From positions 1 through 32,913 of the forward strand of contig JAMDCA010000004.1 of NCBI GenBank assembly GCA_023489435.1: DNA of 32,913 bases, written 5' to 3'. Origin of the DNA: Thermoplasmatota archaeon (GTDB lineage Archaea; Thermoplasmatota; Thermoplasmata; Thermoplasmatales; Thermoplasmataceae). Position numbers and translations under genes: made by a program. The notes under the pieces were generated by a model that worked only from the letters and a program-made list of their open reading frames with translations, made no database searches and was not told where the DNA came from. Of the stretch, positions 22,736 to 30,373 are shown piece after piece; positions within the stretch are counted from its first letter, which is position 1, and each line of letters starts with the position of its first letter.

Positions 22736-23137
22736 ATGCCAAAATTTCCCACTGAAGAATGGGCTTCTGAATATGTAGAGAAACTGAACGGCAATGCAGC
22801 TTACAAGGATGCAGGGAAGAACTGGGAAGGTGACATCACTTTCGTCATCAAAAGCGATGAGGGGCTTGAAAATGACGCTTTCCTGTATCTTGATCTTCAC
22901 CATGGGGAATGCAGGGGTTCAAAATTCACAGTTGACTCAAAGGATATTCCCCAGTCAGAATTCAAGTACATTGGAAAGTACTCCAACTGGGTCAGGCTCA
23001 TCAACAAGGAAATAGACCCGATCCAGGGGATCCTCACAGGCAAATTCAAACTTGAGGGCTCAATGATGAAGATCATGAAGTTCACAAAAGCTGCAAAGGA
23101 AATGGTAAGCACTGCTTCCAGCGTAAACACAGAGTGA
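22736..23137 (+). CDS. SCP2 (sterol carrier protein 2)-like domain protein
   Basis: The ATG at 22736 gives 133 residues, almost exactly one SCP2 domain. The family pattern is visible: an N-terminal helix (P-T-E-E-W-A-S-E-Y-V-E-K-L-N), five-stranded sheet, then the conserved end I-L-T-G-K-F-K-L-E-G-S-M-M-K-I-M-K. SCP2 domains enclose a hydrophobic tunnel and carry or present lipids, fatty acyl or aromatic compounds. The gene ends 7 nt before the alcohol dehydrogenase gene, so it may hold the hydrophobic aldehyde or alcohol for the neighbouring enzymes. An upstream in-frame start (22694) would overlap the promoter. Confidence 0.7.
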   Translation: MPKFPTEEWASEYVEKLNGNAAYKDAGKNWEGDITFVIKSDEGLENDAFLYLDLHHGECRGSKFTVDSKDIPQSEFKYIGKYSNWVRLINKEIDPIQGILTGKFKLEGSMMKIMKFTKAAKEMVSTASSVNTE

Positions 23138-23144
23138 TGAACTG

Positions 23145-24269
23145 ATGTGGTTCTTCAGGGCACCATCCATTGTTTTCGGTGAAGAGGCACTGTCTTTCCT
23201 GAATAACATTGACTTCAGGAGAATTGCAATCATCACGGATGAGAACATAAAAAGGGCCGGACTGGTGTCCCTGGTACTCAAGGAATTGCCAGAAAATTCT
23301 GAAAATATTGTGGTTTCCGACATCCCCGAGGAACCTACCCTTGCAGATATAAAGCAAAGAGCGACAGCTGTTGGAGAATTTGCACCTGACCTTATCATAG
23401 GACTAGGTGGAGGTTCAAGCATGGATGCTGCAAAGGCCATTTTCACTCTTTATGAACGGCCTGACATAGATATTTATGATATTACTCCACTGGTAAAGCT
23501 TAACCTGAGGAACAAGGCGCGGCTAATCCTGATTCCCACCACAAGCGGAACTGGTTCTGAGTGCACGTGGGCTGCTGTTCTCAGTGACGAGGACCACTCA
23601 AGGAAGAATGAACTTGCCTCAACCGAGATCATAGCAGATCACGCCATACTTGATCCTGCACTGGTACTGAAGCTTCCACCGGGCATTACGAGAAACACGG
23701 CCGTGGATGCCATAACGCATGCAGTGGAAGCCAGAAGCAGCCAGTGGCGCAACTACTATTCTGATATTTTTGCTGAGAAAGCCATTGAGCTCATAACCAC
23801 TAACCTTCCGCTGGTACTGAAGGACCCGGATAACAGGAAGGCCAGGGAAGAGGTGCATATAGGTGCATCAATGGCCGGGATTGCCTTTTCAAATGCACAG
23901 GTCGGTCTAGCGCATGCAATGGGGCATTCACTGGGGGCCCATTTCAGGATTCCCCATGGAATAACTGTTGCTTTGTATCTTCCACAGGTTGTTGAATTCA
24001 GTGAGCCAGAGGCAAAGGAGAGTTACAACAGCCTGATGATGAAGATGCCCCATGAATTCCGGAGGGGAAATCTGGCAGATTCCCTGAGAGCTTTCTTCAA
24101 ATCTGTTGGCCAGCCCCTGAACGTGAAGGATTGCGGAATTGACAGACAGAGTTACATGGAGAAAATGGATACCCTTGTTGCCCTGGCTGAGGAATCCACA
24201 GGTGGCGTTACAAACCCTAGAGAGGCTTCGTCCGCGGAACTCCGTGAAATGTTTGAGAAGGTAATTTGA
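23145..24269 (+). CDS. Iron-containing (group III) alcohol dehydrogenase
   Basis: The 374-residue protein is full length for the family. The NAD-binding loop G-G-G-S-S-M-D-A-A-K spans residues 88-97, and P-T-T-S-G-T-G-S-E follows. The metal ligands are Asp188, His192 (D-A-I-T-H-A-V-E-A), His257 and His271 (A-H-A-M-G-H...I-P-H-G). It interconverts a primary alcohol and an aldehyde in the cytosol. The TGATG overlap with the aldehyde dehydrogenase gene and closeness to the SCP2 gene mean the three are made together. It may reduce the aldehyde from the decarboxylase or oxidise an external alcohol. Confidence 0.92.
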   Translation: MWFFRAPSIVFGEEALSFLNNIDFRRIAIITDENIKRAGLVSLVLKELPENSENIVVSDIPEEPTLADIKQRATAVGEFAPDLIIGLGGGSSMDAAKAIFTLYERPDIDIYDITPLVKLNLRNKARLILIPTTSGTGSECTWAAVLSDEDHSRKNELASTEIIADHAILDPALVLKLPPGITRNTAVDAITHAVEARSSQWRNYYSDIFAEKAIELITTNLPLVLKDPDNRKAREEVHIGASMAGIAFSNAQVGLAHAMGHSLGAHFRIPHGITVALYLPQVVEFSEPEAKESYNSLMMKMPHEFRRGNLADSLRAFFKSVGQPLNVKDCGIDRQSYMEKMDTLVALAEESTGGVTNPREASSAELREMFEKVI

Positions 24270-25771
24270 TGGTTAAAACCTTGGAAATTTTTGGAAACTA
24301 TATTGATGGAAAAATAGACAAAGACGGAGAGGAAACCACTCTGCTGTCACCCATTGATGGATCAGAATTCGGGAAGTTATACCTGGCTGATGAGGAGAAA
24401 ACAAAGGCAGCAATAGACAGCGCTGAGTCCGCATTCAGAAAGTGGTCCATGACAACCCTGAACCAGAGGCAGGAGATCCTTTCAAAGCTCCTCAGTATCG
24501 TTGAGGAAAAAGCAGACAGGTATGCGTGGCTTGAAAGCGCAAACACTGGAAGAACTCTCAGGCAGAGCACATTCATGGATGTAACGATTGCCATAGAGCA
24601 CATAAGGTACTTTGCCACCACCACGGAATTTGTTGAATCCAGGACCATTGAACACCCTGAATACCCTGGAACAAAAGGCATAGTGCAGTACAGGCCATTT
24701 GGGGTTGTAGGAGGGGTCGCGCCATGGAATGTCCCTCTTCTCATGGCTGTCTGGAAAATCATGCCTGCCCTTCTGACCGGTAACACGGTTGTGCTTAAGC
24801 CAAGCCATTTTACCCCCGCAACTGCATTTGAACTTGCGAAGGACCTGAGCGCAGCGGGACTGCCTCCAGGAGTGCTCAACGTTGTGACCGGTGAAGGTTC
24901 AGTAGTGGGAACTACCCTGTCCAGAAGCGAGAAAATAAAAGTCTTGAGTTTTACAGGTTCCACCGCTACCGGCAAAAGGGTCTCCAGGGAAGCGGGAGGC
25001 ACTCTGAAGAAAATTCTCATGGAACTGGGAGGGAAATCCCCCAATATCGTGCTCAGTGATGCTGATTTGGACAAGGCTGCCAAGGGTGTTCTCTTCGGCA
25101 TATTCCTTCACTCCGGCCAGCTATGTGAGAGTGGCAGCAGGCTTCTGGTTCATGATGACATAAAGGAGAGGTTGCTCAGCAGGATCAAGTTCTATATGGA
25201 GAGAATGAAGCCGGGGAACCCCCTTGATATGGAAACGGACATAGGGGCCATCACCACGAGGGAGCAGAGAAGAAAGATAGAGGAACTGTACAACAGGGGC
25301 TTGGAAGAAGGCGCAAAATTATTCTTTTCACATAACCTTGGAACCGGAGTCCCCGAAGGGGGCTTCTACTTCCCTCCCACAGTATTTTCCGATGTCAGCA
25401 GCACCATGGATATCGCCCGGGAGGAGATATTCGGCCCGGTCCTCACCGTAACCGACTTTCACTCAGACGGAGAAGCCGCCGACATTGCCAACGGGTCCAA
25501 ATACGGATTGGCTGCAGGGATCTGGTCCAACAGCACCAGCAGGGCAACAGGTTTGGCCAATCGTATAGACTCTGGGACGGTGTGGATCAATGACTACCAC
25601 ATGATATCTGCTGCCGCCCCACGTGGAGGTTACAAGGAAAGCGGCATCGGAAGGGAACTCGGCCTGGACGGCATTATGGAATACACACAGACCAGGCATC
25701 TATTCTATGGTTCAGATGAAAACGCCTTGGGTGAGATTGCAAGAGGGTTAGTGGTTTCTGACCATGATTGA
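24269..25771 (+). CDS. NAD(P)-dependent aldehyde dehydrogenase
   Basis: The ATG at 24269 overlaps the alcohol dehydrogenase stop (TGATG) and gives 500 residues, normal for the superfamily. Catalytic residues are Asn154 (A-P-W-N), Lys177 (L-K-P-S), Glu252 (M-E-L-G-G-K-S) and Cys286 (G-Q-L-C-E-S-G). The cofactor-loop F-T-G-S-T-A-T-G-K is present. It oxidises an aldehyde to the carboxylic acid. With the upstream alcohol dehydrogenase and the divergent decarboxylase it completes a plausible route from 2-oxoacid to aldehyde to acid. The closest functional class (betaine, phenylacetaldehyde, benzaldehyde) cannot be decided by eye. Confidence 0.92.
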   Translation: MVKTLEIFGNYIDGKIDKDGEETTLLSPIDGSEFGKLYLADEEKTKAAIDSAESAFRKWSMTTLNQRQEILSKLLSIVEEKADRYAWLESANTGRTLRQSTFMDVTIAIEHIRYFATTTEFVESRTIEHPEYPGTKGIVQYRPFGVVGGVAPWNVPLLMAVWKIMPALLTGNTVVLKPSHFTPATAFELAKDLSAAGLPPGVLNVVTGEGSVVGTTLSRSEKIKVLSFTGSTATGKRVSREAGGTLKKILMELGGKSPNIVLSDADLDKAAKGVLFGIFLHSGQLCESGSRLLVHDDIKERLLSRIKFYMERMKPGNPLDMETDIGAITTREQRRKIEELYNRGLEEGAKLFFSHNLGTGVPEGGFYFPPTVFSDVSSTMDIAREEIFGPVLTVTDFHSDGEAADIANGSKYGLAAGIWSNSTSRATGLANRIDSGTVWINDYHMISAAAPRGGYKESGIGRELGLDGIMEYTQTRHLFYGSDENALGEIARGLVVSDHD

Positions 25772-25840
25772 TGAACAACTTCGTGGATAGAATGCCGCCC
25801 CCCGAAAACTCCTTAACCGATATTTTGTTTATTTTCCAAA

Positions 25841-26071
25841 ATGGAAATATTCAGCAATGATTTCTTTGGCAACATAATAGTCATGATTGTCGGATTGGTC
25901 ATACTAACAGTTGGCGCTCAACTGTTCATTGCCGGCGCTTATGCCTCTACCTTCAATTCCTTGCTTACTTTTATCCTCATGGTAGCGGGTGTTATACTGA
26001 TGGTATTTGGCCTGAGGCTGCTTTTCGACCTCGTGGACCATATCCATCCCGGACACAGGCATAGAACATGA
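25841..26071 (+). CDS. Small two-helix membrane protein
   Basis: The 76-residue protein has two transmembrane helices (roughly residues 12-32 and 40-62) and a short histidine-rich tail, D-H-I-H-P-G-H-R-H-R. No family recognised. The His-rich tail may bind metal, which is a guess. A TATA-like T-rich run (TTGTTTATTTTC) lies 15-30 nt upstream. Its stop is 2 nt from the stop of the convergent membrane-protein gene. Confidence 0.6.
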   Translation: MEIFSNDFFGNIIVMIVGLVILTVGAQLFIAGAYASTFNSLLTFILMVAGVILMVFGLRLLFDLVDHIHPGHRHRT

Positions 26072-26073
26072 AT

Positions 26074-27195
26074 TTATGGGTCTGCCGCACAGGTGGAACC
26101 AACTGGATTCAAAGAGGCCCACTGTTTCCTGGACCTCAACGCCAGGTACACTGAAAGTGACATGAGGACTAACACCAAACCTGTATTTGGGTCAGTACCA
26201 TAGCCGCCAAATATTCCAAAATCCTGTCCCACAAACCAGATTATGGCGGTGAGAGGTATGCTGGCAAATGAGGCAATTCTCGGCTTAACCATCCAGGTTA
26301 AACCCAACCCAAGGAGAGATACCACCAGAAGAATGTTCCAGACGGAATTATAATGGGACAGTATGACCGCTGTGCTGAATATCGCATATGAAAGCAGGTG
26401 CGGTTCGTAAATGAATGAGTAAGGCCCGGCCACGGCAGCAATGCTTCCCGGTACCCAGTATCCATTGGCGGGCAGTGCCTGCAAAAAGGCTGAAAAGATG
26501 AACAGTGCGGCAAAGGTATACCTGTAGATGCGCAATTCGTTTCTCTGGTTGAATTTCACCACGAGAATTGTGGATGCTATTGCGTAAAGCAGTGCAGCTC
26601 CGGGAAGGCCTGTGAGGATGCTCATGCCTATTCCAGGGGACCCAAGGCTCTCTGCAAATATCCATATGGCAATTGACCAGACAACAGAGATTGCAGCCAC
26701 AGGCGCAACAGTTCTCCTGGATTTGAGGGTGAGAAATGCCATGCCAAGGAATACCTGCAGTACAGCGGAGAGGGCGTTCATCAGGCTGGCATTTGCGGTC
26801 CACAGCATTATGATTGGCTGCGCCAGGGGCTGGAGCAGTGCCGGAAGTGCCTGCAGAGTGGGGACCAGAATAAATGGCCCATAACCGAAGGACATCTCAG
26901 GCTGGCCCTGGAGGATTCCATCGAGAACCCAGAGTGAGCCAAACGCTATCCTCGTGTAATTCCACAGTTTTGAATCGACTGCTGGAAACCTGAGGTCATA
27001 AACCCGGAGCATGAGGACGATGAGCGTTGAAATGATGAGAAGGACTGCAGTGTAGAAATAAAAACCGTAAACTATGGAATATGGCATGTTGTATTCCGTA
27101 AAATCCGATACAAAGATGTAAATGAGCGTCAGAAACGCAACTAATGATATTGCTACAGCAGTCACGAGTTTCAGTTGTGGCTTTTCTTCAGGCAT
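26074..27195 (-). CDS. Polytopic membrane protein of unknown function
   Basis: The 373-residue protein has about nine to ten transmembrane helices from residue 10 to near the C-terminus. Between helices are conserved-looking polar segments: W-V-L-D-G-I-L-Q-G-Q-P-E-M in the third region, A-E-S-L-G-S-P-G-I-G-M, and W-F-V-G-Q-D-F-G-I-F-G-G-Y-G-T-D-P-N-T-G near the end. Similar multi-pass proteins with L-Q-x-Q-P and E-x-x-G motifs occur in actinobacteria and archaea, without an assigned function to my knowledge. The acidic and glutamine residues within helices hint at ion or metal handling. It is the last gene on this strand before the convergent small protein. Confidence 0.65.
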   Translation of the reverse strand: MPEEKPQLKLVTAVAISLVAFLTLIYIFVSDFTEYNMPYSIVYGFYFYTAVLLIISTLIVLMLRVYDLRFPAVDSKLWNYTRIAFGSLWVLDGILQGQPEMSFGYGPFILVPTLQALPALLQPLAQPIIMLWTANASLMNALSAVLQVFLGMAFLTLKSRRTVAPVAAISVVWSIAIWIFAESLGSPGIGMSILTGLPGAALLYAIASTILVVKFNQRNELRIYRYTFAALFIFSAFLQALPANGYWVPGSIAAVAGPYSFIYEPHLLSYAIFSTAVILSHYNSVWNILLVVSLLGLGLTWMVKPRIASFASIPLTAIIWFVGQDFGIFGGYGTDPNTGLVLVLMSLSVYLALRSRKQWASLNPVGSTCAADP

Positions 27196-27277
27196 TTCGG
27201 GAAAATCCCTCCGTTTGTTATGTCACCGCATCCTTATATATTAGGTGCACGAATTCCTGGCCGAATCACGGAAATCA

Positions 27278-27397
27278 TCAGTATCCGAGACAGCACTGCA
27301 TTTCCAGTATGCATCCACACCGCGGGCACATGCTGGCGTACCTGTATGTCCTGCACTCATCGCAATCACATCCCCTTTCCATGCAGTCTGCGCACAT
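27278..27397 (-). CDS. 39-residue cysteine-rich zinc-ribbon-like small protein
   Basis: An ATG at 27397, directly after two in-frame stops, opens 39 codons. Ten are cysteine, at positions 2, 5, 10, 12, 15, 24, 27, 29, 36 and 37. C-A-D-C, C-D-C-D-E-C and C-P-R-C-G-C are paired knuckles as in zinc ribbons. The longer overlapping frame (27241-27486) covers the same DNA but looks like a random translation. The gene is upstream of the polytopic membrane protein gene, and its stop is 83 nt from that ATG. Relatives would be the tiny archaeal zinc-finger proteins, whose roles are mostly unknown. Confidence 0.55.
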   Translation of the reverse strand: MCADCMERGCDCDECRTYRYASMCPRCGCILEMQCCLGY

Positions 27398-27486
27398 AGC
27401 TTTCTATTAGTCATTCCCGCAGAACTATTAGTAAATAATTTAGCAGTTCCTGCAACAATGGGGGCTTCTCTGCGGTTCAACAGCAC

Positions 27487-28461
27487 TCACAGTCTGAATG
27501 CACTGCAGTCCCTGTCAGCCTCAAAGGCAAGATTTACAATCCTGACAACTTCAGCGCCATCCTTTCCGGTTGCAATGTGGCTTTCCCTGCCCTGCACCTT
27601 GTCGGTGAATGCCTTTATCTCCTCTCTGTAGACATTGACTCCCCTGAAATCCCTGATCTTCTTTCCATCCCTTAGAAGTGCTGATTCCACTGAAGTGGAG
27701 AACACCCCGGTTGCAACAAGTGTCCCTTCCGTACCATATACGGTGAGATTGTTCATGGGGCTCTTCATCTCCCTTGACGCAATAATATCCACTATTGTGG
27801 GGCCATACTGGAGTGTTACGTGCTCGGTGTGTTCTATGACTTTGCCTGTCGGGTTCCTGAAGGATGAAAGGCGATCTGGATGCTTCCCGAGAATGAAATT
27901 GATTGTATCCATGACATGGACTCCCGTTCCCATGACCGCTCCTCCGCCCACTTTTTCATCTTCTCTCCACCATTTGTTGTCAGGGTTCTCATAACTTCTG
28001 GCAGAAAGCGAAGCCCACATTCCTGTGATATATGAAACTTGACCCAGCGCTCCTGCTTGCAGTATCCTCTGGATTTCCCTGATGGCAGGATGAAACCGCA
28101 TGTGGAATCCAATAGCCAGAGTCAGGTGGTTTTCCTCTGCCAGTTTCACAAGTTCCTCCGCTTCTTCCGTCTTAAGGGTCATCTGCTTCTCAAGCAGGAC
28201 ATGCTTTCCCTTCTGAAGTGCCATTTTTGTTTGGTCATAATGAAGGAAATTTGGTGAAGCTATATACACTGCCTCGAATTCGCCGTTAACGAAGAAGGAA
28301 TCGAGATCGTCAAATGGCCTGGCGTTGTACTTCATTCCCTCCTTCCTGGCCTTGTCGATATTTCTGCTGTAAACCGCTGAAATAGAGTGGCCTGCTTCCC
28401 TGAATACTGGCATAACCCTATTGATGGCATGATTTCCCAATCCGGCAATTCCAAAATTCAT
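27487..28461 (-). CDS. Gfo/Idh/MocA-family NAD(P)-dependent oxidoreductase
   Basis: The 324-residue protein has an N-terminal Rossmann domain (G-I-A-G-L-G-N-H-A, residues 4-12), Y-I-A-S-P-N-F-L-H-Y-D, and the family E-K-P motif as E-K-Q (91-93). The second domain has the sheet typical of the family, with G-G-G-A-V-M-G-T-G-V-H-V-M-D-T, where the conserved Asp-His pair appears as H-V-M-D. Members oxidise or reduce sugars, inositols or sugar nucleotides. E-K-Q instead of E-K-P is an uncommon but seen variant. It is divergent from the CBS-domain gene. Substrate unknown. Confidence 0.85.
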   Translation of the reverse strand: MNFGIAGLGNHAINRVMPVFREAGHSISAVYSRNIDKARKEGMKYNARPFDDLDSFFVNGEFEAVYIASPNFLHYDQTKMALQKGKHVLLEKQMTLKTEEAEELVKLAEENHLTLAIGFHMRFHPAIREIQRILQAGALGQVSYITGMWASLSARSYENPDNKWWREDEKVGGGAVMGTGVHVMDTINFILGKHPDRLSSFRNPTGKVIEHTEHVTLQYGPTIVDIIASREMKSPMNNLTVYGTEGTLVATGVFSTSVESALLRDGKKIRDFRGVNVYREEIKAFTDKVQGRESHIATGKDGAEVVRIVNLAFEADRDCSAFRL

Positions 28462-28557
28462 GAGTAAAACATTCTTTCAGGAATAAATAAATTTAGCTAT
28501 TTCTGATGACAGGAAGAGCCCTTTTATGCTAGGATTGCATATTTTGATGGGTTCCAT

Positions 28558-29688
28558 ATGTTAGTTAAAGATATTATGACAAGGGAGCCAGTAATTATTG
28601 ACGCGCGCGAGGCTACTATTTCTGAAGCTATGGAAAAGATGAGGGGTATCGATGTGAGTCAGGTGCCTGCGGTAAACGGGCACAAATATGTTGGCATGCT
28701 GAACTACAGGGAGATCATGAGGAGGAGAAGCCTGCAGCTGACATCCAAAGCGCAGAATTATATCATAAGCACACCCGAACTGACACCGGATACGGAATTG
28801 GAGGAGGTTATTCGGCTTCTAGTGGACACGGGGCTTTCAGCATTCCCTGTCCTTGAAAAGAAGAAACTGACAGGGATTGTTTCCAGAAGCGACATTATCC
28901 GCAACCTTGACGAGATTCTCGGGAGCAGGGTACTCAGGAACAGGCAGATCATGTCAACTGAACCAGTTTTCGTACATGAGAATGACAGCGTAGATGAAGC
29001 AGCGATGAAGATGAGAGGCCTCGATGAAACAGAAATTCCAGTGCTGGATTCTGTTGAAAAACTTTCGGGAATTCTGAGGCTCGATGATATAGCTGCGGAT
29101 ACCTTCAAGAGGCACAAGGAAAAAATACACGGAAGGGAAGGTGGGGCAGGAGACAGAACCGGTGATAAGGTCAAGGTTGTCATCAAGAGTGCCTCCCTGA
29201 TGGACAATGCCCAGTGGGTTTTCCCTGAAGACAACATCACCAATGCTGCCAAAATGATGAGTGCCCGCAGGTTGCACATCGTGCCCGTAGTGGACCAGGA
29301 CATGCACGTTCAGGGCATCGTTGGAGTATCTGATATCATAGATGCACTGGACCAGAGGGAGAAGGAAGGAATTCTCATTTCTGTGTCAGGAGTAGAACCC
29401 GACGAGCAGGACATATATGACATAACATACAGCATGACAAGCAAGTTTCTCCTGAGATTTTCGAGAATTACAGGCATAAAGCATGGCAAATTCAACATAC
29501 ACGTGGCAAAGTACAGCCAGGAGGGAAAGGTGAAGTATTCCATCAGGACCAAGATTATTGCAGAACCACTGACAATGACTGTAGACTACTTTCACTGGAA
29601 CTACGGCAAAGGGCTTTCATCCATTTTCGATGCTTACGAGGAAAGACTGCAGAAGTGGAAGACAAAAAATTCCCACCAGCTTGCCTGA
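28558..29688 (+). CDS. Four-CBS-domain protein with C-terminal HPF-like domain
   Basis: The 376-residue protein has four CBS motifs, at roughly residues 3-56, 70-120, 128-182 and 208-266, with characteristic M-x-x-x-P-V and L-x-G-I-V-x-x-x-D-I segments. CBS pairs bind adenine nucleotides. The last 100 residues (271-372) run strand-helix-strand-strand-strand-helix: I-L-I-S-V-S-G, a long helix, H-G-K-F-N-I-H-V, V-K-Y-S-I-R-T-K-I, L-T-M-T-V-D-Y, then an amphipathic helix. This is the topology of the HPF/YfiA ribosome hibernation fold. CBS-containing proteins acting on ribosomes have been reported in archaea, so a role in ribosome inactivation under low energy is plausible, but inferred. Confidence 0.75.
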   Translation: MLVKDIMTREPVIIDAREATISEAMEKMRGIDVSQVPAVNGHKYVGMLNYREIMRRRSLQLTSKAQNYIISTPELTPDTELEEVIRLLVDTGLSAFPVLEKKKLTGIVSRSDIIRNLDEILGSRVLRNRQIMSTEPVFVHENDSVDEAAMKMRGLDETEIPVLDSVEKLSGILRLDDIAADTFKRHKEKIHGREGGAGDRTGDKVKVVIKSASLMDNAQWVFPEDNITNAAKMMSARRLHIVPVVDQDMHVQGIVGVSDIIDALDQREKEGILISVSGVEPDEQDIYDITYSMTSKFLLRFSRITGIKHGKFNIHVAKYSQEGKVKYSIRTKIIAEPLTMTVDYFHWNYGKGLSSIFDAYEERLQKWKTKNSHQLA

Positions 29689-29730
29689 TATCTTTGAAGA
29701 GGAGGGATAATTTTCCATTCCCCCCTCATT

Positions 29731-30321
29731 TCAATCTATTTTCCATTTTTTTTCATCCACTTTGAGGCGGATGAACTGCGTATTGCTGTATTCCGGCAAG
29801 CCCAGACCTTCGTGAGTCAGCGTATAAGAGATGGTACGCAGGACACCACCATGGGCCACAACAAGGATCTTATCATGTTCAGTTGCAAGAGCAACCTCCT
29901 CCAGAAAACTCCAGACTCTCCTGGTAAAGCTCTCCCAGGGTTCCACATCAGGGCCATTCTCTATTATTAATTCATCAGTTTCAAGTGTTCGTGCCTGTTC
30001 ATCTGGCATTCCGAAGTACCTGGCAACTTCAACAGACAGCAGGCCCTCAAATTTTCCAAGTCCCCTCTCCCTTAACCGGCTGTCTGTCGTAACGTTTCCG
30101 GTTTGTGTTATTTCAGAAACAATCTTTGCTGTGGTGTAAGCCCTCTGGAGATCGCTGGAATAGATTTTGCCTATTCCTTCCCCAGTAAGTGAGATGCCCA
30201 GTTGCCTGGCCTGCAACTGTCCAGTCTCATTTAATGGAATATCGGAGAAGCCCTGCCATTTTCTCATCCTGTTCCATTGAGTCTCCCCATGCCGGGCAAC
30301 TAGTATTTCTTTTGTGCTCAT
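29731..30321 (-). CDS. Histidine phosphatase (phosphoglycerate mutase-like)
   Basis: The 196-residue protein has the catalytic R-H-G-E motif (Arg10, His11, Gly12, Glu13), the second phosphate-pocket arginine in S-S-D-L-Q-R-A, Glu85 in L-R-E-R-G-L-G-K-F-E-G, and the second histidine in A-H-G-G-V (His157). These define the acid-phosphatase/mutase branch of the histidine phosphatase superfamily. The size is that of a phosphatase (CobC, SixA-larger, broad-specificity PhoE) rather than of a full glycolytic mutase of about 250 residues. Substrate unknown. It stands alone between a convergent CBS gene and the zinc-ribbon protein gene. Confidence 0.88.
   Translation of the reverse strand: MSTKEILVARHGETQWNRMRKWQGFSDIPLNETGQLQARQLGISLTGEGIGKIYSSDLQRAYTTAKIVSEITQTGNVTTDSRLRERGLGKFEGLLSVEVARYFGMPDEQARTLETDELIIENGPDVEPWESFTRRVWSFLEEVALATEHDKILVVAHGGVLRTISYTLTHEGLGLPEYSNTQFIRLKVDEKKWKID
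29746..29753 (+). terminator. Oligo-T terminator for the CBS-domain gene
   Basis: Eight consecutive T on the plus strand lie 58 nt after the stop of the CBS gene, within the 3' end of the convergent phosphatase gene. Just upstream, GAGGAGGG (29699-29706) can pair with CCCCCCTC (29720-29727) with one mismatch. Confidence 0.4.
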
Positions 30322-30373
30322 TCAAAGGTTCAACGTAAAGGGCAATATTACTTTAAGTTTATTCCGGCACCTA

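Noticed and set aside
24298-25101. Long open frame of 267 codons on the minus strand
   Set aside because: It lies wholly inside the aldehyde dehydrogenase gene, whose catalytic residues are all in place; the antisense frame has no recognisable domain.
27241-27486. 81-codon minus-strand frame near the cysteine-rich gene
   Set aside because: The alternative frame at 27278-27397 has ten cysteines in zinc-knuckle spacing, while this one shows no pattern.
28758-29303. 181-codon minus-strand frame
   Set aside because: Shadow of the CBS-domain gene; serine/leucine-rich translation without any family pattern.
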